DNA of 64,000 bases. Origin: Micromonospora cremea (GTDB lineage: Bacteria > Actinomycetota > Actinomycetes > Mycobacteriales > Micromonosporaceae). Shown here one piece after another: positions 37,784-46,376 of the stretch (position 1 is the stretch's first letter; every line of letters begins with the position of its first letter). The notes beneath the pieces were generated by a model. It was not told the DNA's origin. It saw nothing but the letters and a program-made list of their open reading frames with translations, and did not search any database. Both the position numbers and the translations under genes were made by a program. The DNA is taken from assembly GCF_900143515.1 (NCBI RefSeq), contig NZ_FSQT01000001.1, positions 186,001 to 250,000 of the forward strand. The letters are read 5' to 3'.

Positions 37784-37969
37784 ATGGCGGTCGAGGCCGC
37801 GGCCGCGGGACTGTTACCCGACGTCGTCAGGGTGCCGCAAACGGGCATGTATGTCGGCGCAAGCGACGTCCCGGCACCCGCCGTAGAACACCTCTACGGC
37901 CGGGTCGGTGAGTTGGCCGGCGAGGTGGTGTACCAGTACCGCGGATGTCGTCCGTCGGCGGCGAGCTGA
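37784..37969 (+). CDS. Short hypothetical protein or gene fragment
   Basis: Sixty-one residues (MAVEAAAAGLLPDVVRVPQ, GELAGEVVYQYRGC). The frame is coding-like upstream too (LTVLVAQVKPIDGRI), so the ATG may not be the original start. No family recognised. Confidence 0.3.
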   Translation: MAVEAAAAGLLPDVVRVPQTGMYVGASDVPAPAVEHLYGRVGELAGEVVYQYRGCRPSAAS

Positions 37970-38062
37970 TACCCGACCCGCACGCCGGTCCCGCACGCTG
38001 ACCTCTTCGTCCCGAACTCTCGGCGGTGGCTTCTGGTAAGGCTGCGTCCGGGGTCAAGCGGC

Positions 38063-38701
38063 TTGTACCGGTCGAGAGCGGTGGAGCAGAGGGCCGGCTG
38101 GCAGCAATACCTCGACCAGCGGTGGCAGCAGCTGTGCAGCAACAACGCGGATGTAGTTCTGGAAACCCTGGAAGAAGCCTTCGACGACAACGAGGCCCCC
38201 AGCGCCGCCGTCGGGGTCACCGGAGACGAGGTCTCCCTCGTAGTTCTCGTGCCGACCGTCGAGCAGGTCGTGCCCGAGCGCATGCCCACCACCACCCAGG
38301 CCGGCAACCTGTCCCTGCGGAAGCTGCCCCAGCGTGACCGCGCCGCCTACTACCGGCAGTTCGTCTGCGGGCAGGTCCCCGTCACCGTCCGGGAGGCCTT
38401 CGCTGTCGCACCCGCGATCGGCTCCGCGCGGGTGGCCGTACTGCGCCACGAGGGGCCGGACAGCTACGCCCGACCCCTCGTGTCCTGCCTTCTCGCCACC
38501 AGGATCCACCGCGCTTCGCTGAACGGCGTGCGATGGGCGGACGCCGACGCCGCTGCGATCGTCAACGACGCCAGCAATGAATTGCTGCTCAACCCCCGAC
38601 CTCGAACCGGCGAGCTGCTACCCCTTAACCTCGCCAGCGAGCCGGCAATCACCGAACTCATCAACGCCGTCGACCTGGCCGAACTGACCGCGGGCCAGTA
38701 G
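38063..38701 (+). CDS. C-terminal part of a larger hypothetical protein (possibly DUF4236 type)
   Basis: The frame is fluent (QQYLDQRWQQLCSNNADVV, VSLVVLVPTVEQVVPERMP, LSLRKLPQRDRAAYYRQFV). Its opening GSSGLYRSR upstream of the ATG resembles the end of a DUF4236 SH3-like N-domain, whose remainder is absent. I infer a 5'-truncated gene. Function unknown. Confidence 0.45.
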   Translation: MYRSRAVEQRAGWQQYLDQRWQQLCSNNADVVLETLEEAFDDNEAPSAAVGVTGDEVSLVVLVPTVEQVVPERMPTTTQAGNLSLRKLPQRDRAAYYRQFVCGQVPVTVREAFAVAPAIGSARVAVLRHEGPDSYARPLVSCLLATRIHRASLNGVRWADADAAAIVNDASNELLLNPRPRTGELLPLNLASEPAITELINAVDLAELTAGQ

Positions 38702-38764
38702 TCGACATTGTCCGAGGTTGTACAACGCACCGCGTCGCCCTTGGCGCTGTTCGGCCTCGTCTTC

Positions 38765-38958
38765 GGCTCAACCTCGACCCCAACCAGGTCTCCTACTTCG
38801 TCTCAAGGATCACCCTGCGTTGCACCCGTCAGCCCGGCATGGCCATCTGGCGCAAACGCCTGTTCATCGCCCTCGCCCACAACGCCGCCAGCCACGCCGA
38901 GTTCATCCACCTGCCGGAGGAACGCACGATCGTCCTCAGCGCCGAAGTCGCTGTCTGA
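38765..38958 (+). pseudogene. C-terminal remnant of a Kup potassium transporter
   Basis: The frame LNLDPNQVSYFVSRITL and GMAIWRKRLFIALAHNAA, ending LPEERTIVLSAEVAV and TGA, matches the cytosolic tail of Kup/HAK transporters. All membrane segments are missing. Confidence 0.65.
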
Positions 38959-39105
38959 ACCTTTCCAAGCCGCCCCGGTCGTGTGGGTGGCCTTCAACGA
39001 CTTTCGCAGAGCGCTCGGCAGGAAATCGCTGATCCCGTCACAGCCGGAGGGCGAAGCGCGCCTGGCGAAGATCCAGGCCGAGGAACTGTTCCACGCGCTA
39101 CTTGG

Positions 39106-39156
39106 TACTACCGTATAGCGGTACTCGGTGCTACGGTATAGTGGTACTCGGTAGTA
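39106..39156 (+). promoter_or_regulatory. Tandem 23-bp operator-like repeat before padR
   Basis: Two adjacent 23-nt units (39110-39132 and 39133-39155) match at 19 positions; each holds TATAG and GGTACTCGGT. An outer palindrome TACTACCG/CGGTAGTA (39106-39113, 39149-39156) frames them. The TATAGT in unit 2 could serve as -10. The gene follows 33 bases on, so PadR autorepression is likely. Confidence 0.65.
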
Positions 39157-39188
39157 CCGGGTACCAGGGGGACCGAAGAGGAGTCGCG

Positions 39189-39515
39189 ATGGACGACCTG
39201 ACGGAGATGCTGAAGGGCACGCTCGAGGGCTGCGTGCTCGAGATCATCGGCGGCGAGGAGACCTACGGCTACGCCATCACGCGTCGGCTGAACGAGCTCG
39301 GCTTCACCGACGTCATCGAGGGGACGGTGTACACCATCTTGCTGCGGCTGGAGCGGAACGGACTCGTCCAGGTGACCAAACGACCATCCGAGGTGGGCCC
39401 GCCGCGCAAGTTCTACGCGCTCAACGACGCCGGGCGCGAGGAACTCGCGACGTTCTGGGCGAAATGGCAGTACGTCTCATCACGCATCGACAGGCTCAAG
39501 GAGGGCGGGAGATGA
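39189..39515 (+). CDS. PadR-family transcriptional regulator
   Basis: A 108-residue winged-helix repressor: LKGTLEGCVLEII, ETYGYAITRRLNELGF, the conserved EGTVYTILLRLERNGLV and PRKFYALNDAGREEL. GAGGAG precedes ATG by 6 bases. It is a short PadR (subfamily s1). It overlaps the next gene (ATGA) and probably controls its own operon through the operator at 39106. Confidence 0.92.
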   Translation: MDDLTEMLKGTLEGCVLEIIGGEETYGYAITRRLNELGFTDVIEGTVYTILLRLERNGLVQVTKRPSEVGPPRKFYALNDAGREELATFWAKWQYVSSRIDRLKEGGR

Positions 39516-39868
39516 GCTTCTGGGACACCATCACGGGCAACGATCTCACCAGGGAATGGAAGGTGTTCGAAGCCCGGGCAGAGGCGTTGCCGGCCGACTA
39601 CCAGGCGGCGTGGGAACAGATCAAGGGCCACCTCTTGCCCTACGGGGGCTTCACCGGTCGCAACCTGATGCCGATCCTCGACGCCGCCCTGGGGCTGCTC
39701 GAAGAAGCATCGGCGGACCGGCAGAGCATCCACGAGGTGCTCGGCGACGACATCCCGGGCTTCTGTACGGCGTTGGCCGGCGGAGAGGGGGCCCGGACCT
39801 ATCGCGACCGGTGGCGCGAGCAGTTGAACAGGAACCTCGCAAGGAAACTGGGCCGGCTAGGAGGCTGA
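39512..39868 (+). CDS. DUF1048 family protein, first copy
   Basis: A 118-residue helical protein (MSFWDTITGNDLTREWKVFE, LPADYQAAWEQIKGHL). DUF1048 proteins are regularly encoded after PadR genes. Four-base overlap with padR shows coupling. It is similar to the following protein. Biochemical role unknown. Confidence 0.85.
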   Translation: MSFWDTITGNDLTREWKVFEARAEALPADYQAAWEQIKGHLLPYGGFTGRNLMPILDAALGLLEEASADRQSIHEVLGDDIPGFCTALAGGEGARTYRDRWREQLNRNLARKLGRLGG

Positions 39869-39869
39869 C

Positions 39870-40196
39870 GTGGGCATCCAAGACATCATCGAGGGCAAGA
39901 AGCAGTGGCGGGCGCACGTGGCTCGGGTCAAGGCGCTCCCGCCGGACTACCAGATCGTCTACAAGGAGATGCAGAAATACCTGTTCAAGGTCGGACCGAT
40001 CGACCTGCCTGACGGGCCCCTGCTCCCCGGGATCGTCGACTTCTTCGAGGAGGGCGCCGCGGCCGGCAAGGGGGTTCTGGAACTCATCGGCAGCGACGTC
40101 GCCGCCTTCTGCGACGACCTGGTCAAGGACTCGCGCACCTACGCGGACGTCTATCAGGAATCCATCAGCGCGAACCCCGACACGAACAAGAAGTAG
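39870..40196 (+). CDS. DUF1048 family protein, second copy
   Basis: A 108-residue paralogue of the preceding protein (LPPDYQIVYKEMQKYLFKVG, GKGVLELIGSDVAAFCDDLV), GTG start one base after the previous stop with CTAGGAGG upstream. Two unequal DUF1048 proteins may act as a heteromer; inference only. The operon ends at a hairpin. Confidence 0.85.
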   Translation: MGIQDIIEGKKQWRAHVARVKALPPDYQIVYKEMQKYLFKVGPIDLPDGPLLPGIVDFFEEGAAAGKGVLELIGSDVAAFCDDLVKDSRTYADVYQESISANPDTNKK

Positions 40197-40234
40197 CCCC
40201 CGTTGTCATCATGCCGGCGGGCGTAAGCCCGCAC

Positions 40235-40270
40235 GACGCGCTGGCGAGCCGAGTAGCTCGCCAGCGCGTC
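40235..40270 (+). terminator. Hairpin terminator of the padR operon
   Basis: Perfect 15-bp stem (40235-40249 with 40256-40270) around CGAGTA. Confidence 0.8.
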
Positions 40271-40337
40271 GGCAGATCCGCGCTTCCCATGCCGGCATGC
40301 CGTCAACGAGAGCGCGGACCGGCGAAAATCGGGCGAA

Positions 40338-40760
40338 TTGACGGCACCTGCGGCAGCAGCCCGAGTGGCGATCCGCTGTGCATCACGCGCGGGCGGGCGT
40401 GCCACGGGAACATCGCTCGCCTTCCCACACCACCAGCTCGCCGTCGAGGACGGCTGGGTGGGGGCGTTGGTGACAGCGCCGGACGGGTCTTGGCTGGCCA
40501 GCGGCGCTCACGATGGCACGGTGCAGATCTGGAATCCGACCATCGGCACCGTCCGGCACATCCATACCGACCACAAGGGCGTCTCGGCGTTGGTGGCAGC
40601 GTCGGACGGGTCCTGGCTGGTCAGCAGCTCATACGACAGGACGGTGCGGATCTGGGATCCGGCCACCGGCACCCTCCGGCAGACCCTCAACGGCCACAGG
40701 TCCCCGTGATGGCCCTGATGAAGGCGCCGGACGGATTCTGGCTCGCTAGCGCCGGACCCG
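40338..40760 (+). pseudogene. WD40-repeat gene fragment
   Basis: Two complete WD units (GSWLASGAHDGTVQIWN and GSWLVSSSYDRTVRIWDPA) are followed by TGA at 40707, while a third (KAPDGFWLASAGPDRW) continues in another frame. This is a piece of a long WD40 protein, such as those of the NB-ARC or kinase type, with at least one indel. Confidence 0.65.
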
Positions 40761-40769
40761 ACAGATGGC

Positions 40770-41117
40770 ATGATCAGCGCCGCGAACCCGTCGGCGAGCC
40801 AGTTCTTCGCTGCTGCGGCCCAGCATCATGCCGAGTTCAGTACCAAGTTCCCCGAAGGGCCGGCCTCGTTCCATTCCTTCCTTGCCGACATCCGGCAGTC
40901 ACAGGCCAGCATGCAGGCTCCAGGTCCGCTCGGCGCGGCGATTCTGCTAACACCCCTCGTGATGTGCGTGGTTGGTGCTGTCGCCATCGCCCTCTTCGCC
41001 AAGAATCCCAATCCGGCACCGGGGTGGATGCGTGAGGTGTGGGCTACCTGGATGATCGTAGCCTGCGTGGCGTTGCTGCCGGCTCTCATCTACGCCCGCT
41101 TCCGCTCGCGGCGCTGA
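40770..41117 (+). CDS. Membrane protein with two C-terminal helices
   Basis: A 115-residue protein: a soluble N-terminus (SQFFAAAAQHHAEFSTKFPE), helices at about 52-75 and 88-108, and a basic end. It overlaps the convergent anti-sigma gene by 28 bases. Family unknown. Confidence 0.5.
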   Translation: MISAANPSASQFFAAAAQHHAEFSTKFPEGPASFHSFLADIRQSQASMQAPGPLGAAILLTPLVMCVVGAVAIALFAKNPNPAPGWMREVWATWMIVACVALLPALIYARFRSRR

Positions 41118-41962
41118 GCCTCGTCAGCCCAGCGGTGTCGCTGTGCCGGCCCGTGACCGGGTGAGCCGGCTTGACCTTCGCCGGGCCCGGCCGTCGCGGC
41201 GGGCTTTTTCCCCGCGCCGGACCCGTTTCCAGTGCCGGCGCCATTCTTCGTGCCGCGCTCGTTGGTGCCGGGCCCGTTCCCCGTGCCGGACCCATTCTTG
41301 CTGCCGGGGTTGGCGTCGGGGACCAGGCGCTGGCAGTACCCCTCGACCTGAGCGGCGCTACCGGCGGCGACGACCAGCGGTTGGAACCTCGGGGTATTCA
41401 GCGCCTTTTCCCGTTGGTCTGGTTTCTTGGCGATGTAAGCCCGGCAGAGCCCGCCGAGCGGTGTGGTGTGCGCCTGGCCGCTGCTGGGACTCGGCGGGGA
41501 CGACGGGGCGGTCGGGGATCCGCTGCGGTCGCCGCTGGTGGGCGTGCCGCCTTCGGTCGGCGATCCGCCTGGGTGGCCGGTGGTGGGGGCCGGAGTGGCC
41601 GGGCCGGGCGGTGGGTTCGTCTCCCGAGGAGCGTCCAAGGTGACCGCCGCGAAGGCGGCGCCGGCTGTCGCGGTGGCGAAAATCCCGGCGACCCAGGCCA
41701 GGGCGCCGGCGGTGAACTGGCGGCGGCCGGGGGCCCGGGCGGGCGCGGATGCTGGGGCAGCGCGGGCCGCCCGGAAGGCCGCCAGCGCCGCCTGCTCCCC
41801 GGCCAGCTCCTGCGGGCGCGCCGGGGCGGCCGCCGCGGCGAGCAGCCCGGCGAGCGGGTCGGCCCGAGCGGCACCCTCCGTGGGCTTTGCGGCGTGCGCC
41901 GCATCGAGGAGCCGGTCGGCCGCGGCGCGGTCGACGAGTCGGCCGGAGCGGCGGAAACTCAT
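41090..41962 (-). CDS. Membrane-anchored partner of the ECF sigma factor (putative anti-sigma)
   Basis: A 290-residue protein starting MSFRRSGRLV with GAGGGG 7 bases upstream; an alternative ATG at 41986 overlaps the sigma stop. The N-terminal 80 residues are Ala-rich and cytosolic, one helix spans about 83-108, and the outside part has a Pro/Ser/Gly stalk and a compact segment (LGGLCRAYIAKKPDQREKAL) before a GTGNG-type tail. No HxxxCxxC zinc motif is present, so it is not a classic ZAS anti-sigma. Position directly after the sigma gene supports the role. Confidence 0.65.
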   Translation of the reverse strand: MSFRRSGRLVDRAAADRLLDAAHAAKPTEGAARADPLAGLLAAAAAPARPQELAGEQAALAAFRAARAAPASAPARAPGRRQFTAGALAWVAGIFATATAGAAFAAVTLDAPRETNPPPGPATPAPTTGHPGGSPTEGGTPTSGDRSGSPTAPSSPPSPSSGQAHTTPLGGLCRAYIAKKPDQREKALNTPRFQPLVVAAGSAAQVEGYCQRLVPDANPGSKNGSGTGNGPGTNERGTKNGAGTGNGSGAGKKPAATAGPGEGQAGSPGHGPAQRHRWADEAQRRERKRA

Positions 41963-41978
41963 CCTGAATCCCCTCACG

Positions 41979-42611
41979 TCAACCATCCGCCGGTTCGGCG
42001 TGCGGCACCTGCCGGCGCCGGTCGCCGCGCGGCCGCGGCGGCGCGCTGCTCTCGGGCGCGCCCGGTTGCTGGCTCGGGTCGTAGCGCTCGATCAGCCCGG
42101 CGAGCCGCCGCAACCCCCGGTGCGCGGCGGTCCGCACCGCGCCGGGCCGCCGGCCGAGCACCCGCCCGGCGGTCTCGGCGTCCAAGCCGATGACGGCCCG
42201 GAGCAGGACCGCCTCGGCTTCCCGGGGTGGCAGCGTGGCGATCAGCGCGAGCGCGGCGTCGGTGCCTATGGTCTCCCCGGCCCGCTCGGCGGTGTCGGCG
42301 TCGCCAGCCAGCTCGCTGAGCGCGTGCACCGGCACCGGCAACGACGGGCGCCGGCTTTGCCGGCGCAGGTGGTCCATGGCCCGGTTCCGTGCGATGGTGA
42401 CGGTCCAGGCCCGGAACTCGCCGCCGGTGAAGCTGGGCAGGTCCCGGGAGATCTGCAACCAGGTTTCCGACGCCACATCTTCCGCGTCGGCGCCCACCAG
42501 CGCGGTCAGGTAGCGCAGCAGGCTCGGCTGCAGGGTGCGGTAGAGGAAGCGGAAGGCGTCCTCGTCACCGGCCTGCGCTGCGGCGACGGCCTCGCTCAGC
42601 TCACCGGCCAT
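41979..42611 (-). CDS. ECF RNA polymerase sigma factor
   Basis: This 210-residue factor has region 2 (LYRTLQPSLLRYLTALVGADAEDVASETWLQISRDL by its parts) and region 4 (IATLPPREAEAVLLRAVIGL, GRRPGAVRTAAHRGLRRL). The DAEDVASETW motif and lengths fit group ECF sigma. It is followed after 16 bases by its presumed membrane partner. Own promoter should lie in 42612-42760. Confidence 0.92.
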   Translation of the reverse strand: MAGELSEAVAAAQAGDEDAFRFLYRTLQPSLLRYLTALVGADAEDVASETWLQISRDLPSFTGGEFRAWTVTIARNRAMDHLRRQSRRPSLPVPVHALSELAGDADTAERAGETIGTDAALALIATLPPREAEAVLLRAVIGLDAETAGRVLGRRPGAVRTAAHRGLRRLAGLIERYDPSQQPGAPESSAPPRPRGDRRRQVPHAEPADG

Positions 42612-43215
42612 GCCATGCCCGTTCCCCGGTCACGGGAACCGGCGGACGCCGGAGCCGGCGAACCCGATGACTGCCTGGTCCGCTGACCGGACCTGAGTCC
42701 ACGCCTCTTAGCCCCCCACTGACCTGATCGCGTTCGCGGCTGCGGCGGCCCGGGTGGCACGTCCAGACACTCGCCACGACGAACGGCCAACGGCGCACTG
42801 CCACGCCGGCGCGGTGAAGCGGCACCAAGTCGGGCAACGCCAGGAGCTCACCACCCCGCCAATAGGTCGGCACCGCGTCACAGTAACGCCACCCCATGTG
42901 CGGGCGGAAGCACCGGAGGGAGCCCAAGCTCCTTACGTAGTTTCCTAGGGAAGGGCGTGGGCGAGTGCCTCGGGAGGCCCTCGACTCCTCTCTGGTGGTC
43001 GCGGCGCGGGCCTCTGACCTGCTGATGTGAGGTCGTGTAACGCCGTGTGAGGCACTGTCAGCCCTCACGACACCTTCCTCGACCGCCTGTGGTCATACCG
43101 TCGACCCACCAGCCACGCACCCCAACTCACGTCCGTCGCCCCTGTAGCTCCACGCCTGCGATTTCCCGTGATCGCGCAGATCAGCCAGGCGACACCAATC
43201 AGGCAGGAGGCAGTG
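42612..43215. other. Divergent promoter region between sigma and LysM genes
   Basis: No gene seen. Promoters for both flanking operons are expected. AGGAGG at 43205-43210 is the ribosome site of the LysM gene. Confidence 0.4.
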
Positions 43216-45612
43216 ATGCGAACCAGAGCAGGTTCTATCGCCACAACGATGGCATCCGTGCTCCTGGTCGCGGCCGTTCCGGCCGCGCTCCTGCACCTCG
43301 GTGGATGGCCAACGCCTGACGTGCCACCGACCGGGGCGATGCGGGACTGGGTCCGACAACCGCTGACCGCCGGATTCCTCGCCGGCCTCGCGCAAAGCGC
43401 CGCCTGGCTGATCTGGGCGCTGCTCGTCACCGCCGTCGGTGCCCGCGCCTACACGCGGGTCACCCGCACGCTGCGGTGGCCACCCACGCTGCACCTGCCG
43501 GGACCGCTGCAGGGACTGACCGCGGCCATGCTGGGAGCCACCGCGGTCAGCGCCAGCACGGGCGCCATCCCCGCCCACGCCGCCGCGCCCGCCAACGCCG
43601 ACATGACCAACTCGCCCGACGCGGTGCACCTCACCCCGCCGCAAGCCAGTCACACCCTCCCCAGCCACGCGACGGCGAGCGGCACAAAGCTCACCCGTGT
43701 CGCGACCGGCCAGGGGGATATCTACATCGTCAAGCGTGGAGACACGCTGTCCGAGATCGCCGAGCGGTGCCTGGGCGACGCCCGCCGCTGGCCGGACATC
43801 TTCGCCCTCAACCGTGGCGCCCGCTTTCCCGCCGTCGGCGGGACGCTGCGCAACCCGAACCTGATCTATCCCGGCTGGACCCTCAACCTGCCAGCCCACA
43901 CCAGCCCACACGGCCCCCCAAGAGATGCGGGGCCGCCTAAGCCGCCGACCGATCAACCGGACGCCGAGGCATCACAACCCTCGCTGAACAGGCCCACCCC
44001 GGCCCCAGGCAGCTCGGCTCCGGCCCCGGTCACGCCGAACACACCCGCGTCGACCACGACGGCCGCACCGCCGAGCGGCGGCGCCCCGGAACCCGCCCCC
44101 ACCGCGACCGGCTCTGCCGCCAACGCCGATGCGGGCGATGTCCCCACCCACGATCGGGATGCGCGCGGCGTGTCTCTGCCGAGCGGCAGCTGGGTAGACA
44201 TCGGCCTGGCCCTGGCCATCGCGGGCGCGGTGGCGCTGGTGTGGGCGCACCGCCAGCGCCGCTACATTCCCCGGCCGCCCACGGCCACCACGCGCACGAC
44301 CGACGACCCCGACCTCGCGCCGATGCCGCCGGTGATCAGCCAGATCCGCCGAGGACTGCGCCGGCTCACCGCAGGCCACGCCAACGCGCCGACCAGCGAC
44401 GCCCCCCACACGATCACCGAGGCGGGCGTCGACATGCACCCCGATGACCTCACCGTAGGCAGTGGCGCCGCCACGGAGAACGAAGGCAACGGCACGCACC
44501 CCGATACCCGTCCCGGCGCTGACGAGCCGAACCAGGCCGACGCCCGCCGCGAAACCACAGCAAGCGGCGACGTGCCTCCGGTCGTGCCGTCGCTGGCCAA
44601 GCCGCTGTCGGCTCTGTGGCCGCCCGCCGGACTCGGACTCACCGGTCCCGGTGCGCACGCCGCCGCCCGCGGGTTCCTCACCGCCGCCCTGGCCGCCGGC
44701 GGCCTGCACGACCCCGACGCCCGCACCGAGGTGGTGATGCCGTCCCCGACCGCGGCCACGCCGCTCGGTCCCGCGGCGGTCAACCTGCCGCGCACACCCC
44801 GGCTGACCATCACCACCGGGCTCGACGAAGCCCTTCAGATCCTCGAAGCGCAGACCATGCACCGTGCCCGGCTGCTCGACCGGCACGAGGTGAACACCGT
44901 CGCCGAGCTGCGGCACACCGAACCCTACGAGGAGCCGCAGCCGCCGATCATGCTCCTGGCCGACGCGAGCACCCGCCACGAACGCGCCCGCGTCGCCGCA
45001 CTGCTCGCGCAGGGCCAACGCCTGGACATCCACGGGGTGCTGCTCGGCCCATGGTCCGACGGCAACACCGTCATGGTGGCCGACGACGGCGTCACCACCC
45101 CCGCCGATGGAGAGAGCCAGCGCCCTGGCAGGCATCCCGCCGACGTCGGCCGGCTCGCGATCCTGACGGCTGCTGAAACCGCGGACCTGCTGGCCACCCT
45201 CGCCGAGTCGCACACCGGCCAACCTCAGCCGCCGCCCCCGACCGAGCCCGCACCACCGCCGCTCCGGGGCGCGACTCCGACCTTTGCGGCGGCTGCGGCC
45301 ACACCGACAGACACGCCGGTGGTCGCACCGGCTGACGCGGACGCCGACGCCGAGCAGGACGTGGAGGCCGGCCACGACCGGCGCGGCGACACCTACAAGA
45401 CACAGTCCCAGGCCGGTGCCGTTGGCGTCACCGACGTCTCGGTTCCCGTTGAGCTGAGCGCCGCAGCCAGCCAGGGCTGCGACGCCCGCCCAACAGACGA
45501 CGCGACGGCGACAGTCAACCACCGGAGGGCTGCCGTCGGCGGGCGGTCGCCAGCGCAGGGCACCGCGGCGTCGACGCCGAGCCGACGACGCAGCCGGGAA
45601 GGGTGGCGGTGA
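43216..45612 (+). CDS. Multi-span membrane protein with LysM domain
   Basis: A 798-residue protein; ATG 43216 has AGGAGG 5 bases upstream. Three hydrophobic segments lie before residue 125, a LysM domain at about 168-220 (IYIVKRGDTLSEIAERCLG, LNRGARFP...LIYPGWTLNLP by parts) should face the cell wall, then a Pro-rich linker, another membrane helix at about 327-346 (IGLALAIAGAVALVW) and a large C-terminal region with GLTGPGAHAAARGFLTAAL. The C-terminal region is shared with the protein at 49487. The stop overlaps the BTAD gene by 10 bases. Long single-chain LysM-BTAD proteins occur in related genera. Confidence 0.75.
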   Translation: MRTRAGSIATTMASVLLVAAVPAALLHLGGWPTPDVPPTGAMRDWVRQPLTAGFLAGLAQSAAWLIWALLVTAVGARAYTRVTRTLRWPPTLHLPGPLQGLTAAMLGATAVSASTGAIPAHAAAPANADMTNSPDAVHLTPPQASHTLPSHATASGTKLTRVATGQGDIYIVKRGDTLSEIAERCLGDARRWPDIFALNRGARFPAVGGTLRNPNLIYPGWTLNLPAHTSPHGPPRDAGPPKPPTDQPDAEASQPSLNRPTPAPGSSAPAPVTPNTPASTTTAAPPSGGAPEPAPTATGSAANADAGDVPTHDRDARGVSLPSGSWVDIGLALAIAGAVALVWAHRQRRYIPRPPTATTRTTDDPDLAPMPPVISQIRRGLRRLTAGHANAPTSDAPHTITEAGVDMHPDDLTVGSGAATENEGNGTHPDTRPGADEPNQADARRETTASGDVPPVVPSLAKPLSALWPPAGLGLTGPGAHAAARGFLTAALAAGGLHDPDARTEVVMPSPTAATPLGPAAVNLPRTPRLTITTGLDEALQILEAQTMHRARLLDRHEVNTVAELRHTEPYEEPQPPIMLLADASTRHERARVAALLAQGQRLDIHGVLLGPWSDGNTVMVADDGVTTPADGESQRPGRHPADVGRLAILTAAETADLLATLAESHTGQPQPPPPTEPAPPPLRGATPTFAAAAATPTDTPVVAPADADADAEQDVEAGHDRRGDTYKTQSQAGAVGVTDVSVPVELSAAASQGCDARPTDDATATVNHRRAAVGGRSPAQGTAASTPSRRRSREGWR

Positions 45613-46376
45613 GGGTGCTCGGGATACCCGGCATCGTCGATGGCGACCCGCAGCGCAGCCTGCACGCGAAGTCCCTCGAACTGCTGGTGTATCTAGCGGT
45701 CCGCGATGGCAGCGCGTCCACGGAGGCAATCCTGGACGACTTGCTGCCTGACGCGCCCGCCAGCAAGGCCGTGCACCGGCTGCACACCTACGTCTCGGAC
45801 CTGCGCGGCGTCCTGCGGGACAACGGCGGCCCCGGCACCTACCTCACCCACCCCCACCGCCGATACGAGCTCAACCCTGAACGCTTTGACATCGACCTGT
45901 GGCGGATGCGCGCCGCGATCCGTGCCGCCGACGCCGCCGGATCCAAACTCGAACGGGTAGCGGCGCTGCGCCGCGCCGTTGACACCTACCCGCCACTCGG
46001 CGAGGGCCGCGAATACGAATGGCTCGAGCCCTACCGGGAGACCGTGCGCCACGACGCGCTCGACGCTGCCGTGGCCCTCGCCGAGGAACTCGCCGGTCAA
46101 CCCACGGAGCAACTCGCCGTCCTCGACGCCGCGATCAGCCAACACCCCTACGCCGAACAGCTGTACCAGGCCGCCATGCGCGCCCGCGCGCAACTCGGCC
46201 ACCTCGACGCCATCCGCGCGCTACGCCGGACGTTGACCCGCCGGCTCGCCGAGATCGACGCCGAACCCGCCGACGACACCCTCGCCCTGGCCGACCAGCT
46301 CACCGCCGACCTGCGCCGCTCCGGCCAAGACGCACGGACACGAAGCTCCGCCCGCACAGACGGAGCGTCCGCATGA
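45603..46376 (+). CDS. SARP-type regulator with BTAD domain
   Basis: A 257-residue protein: an OmpR-like winged helix (LHAKSLELLVYLAVRDG, STEAILDDLLPDAP, VHRLHTYVSDLRGVL) followed by the bacterial transcriptional activation domain (DIDLWRMRAAI, AVALAEELAGQP, HPYAEQLYQAAMRARAQLG). GTG start overlaps the LysM gene and its end overlaps the DUF2637 gene by 4 bases, giving a tightly coupled three-gene set. Target genes unknown. Confidence 0.85.
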   Translation: MAVRVLGIPGIVDGDPQRSLHAKSLELLVYLAVRDGSASTEAILDDLLPDAPASKAVHRLHTYVSDLRGVLRDNGGPGTYLTHPHRRYELNPERFDIDLWRMRAAIRAADAAGSKLERVAALRRAVDTYPPLGEGREYEWLEPYRETVRHDALDAAVALAEELAGQPTEQLAVLDAAISQHPYAEQLYQAAMRARAQLGHLDAIRALRRTLTRRLAEIDAEPADDTLALADQLTADLRRSGQDARTRSSARTDGASA

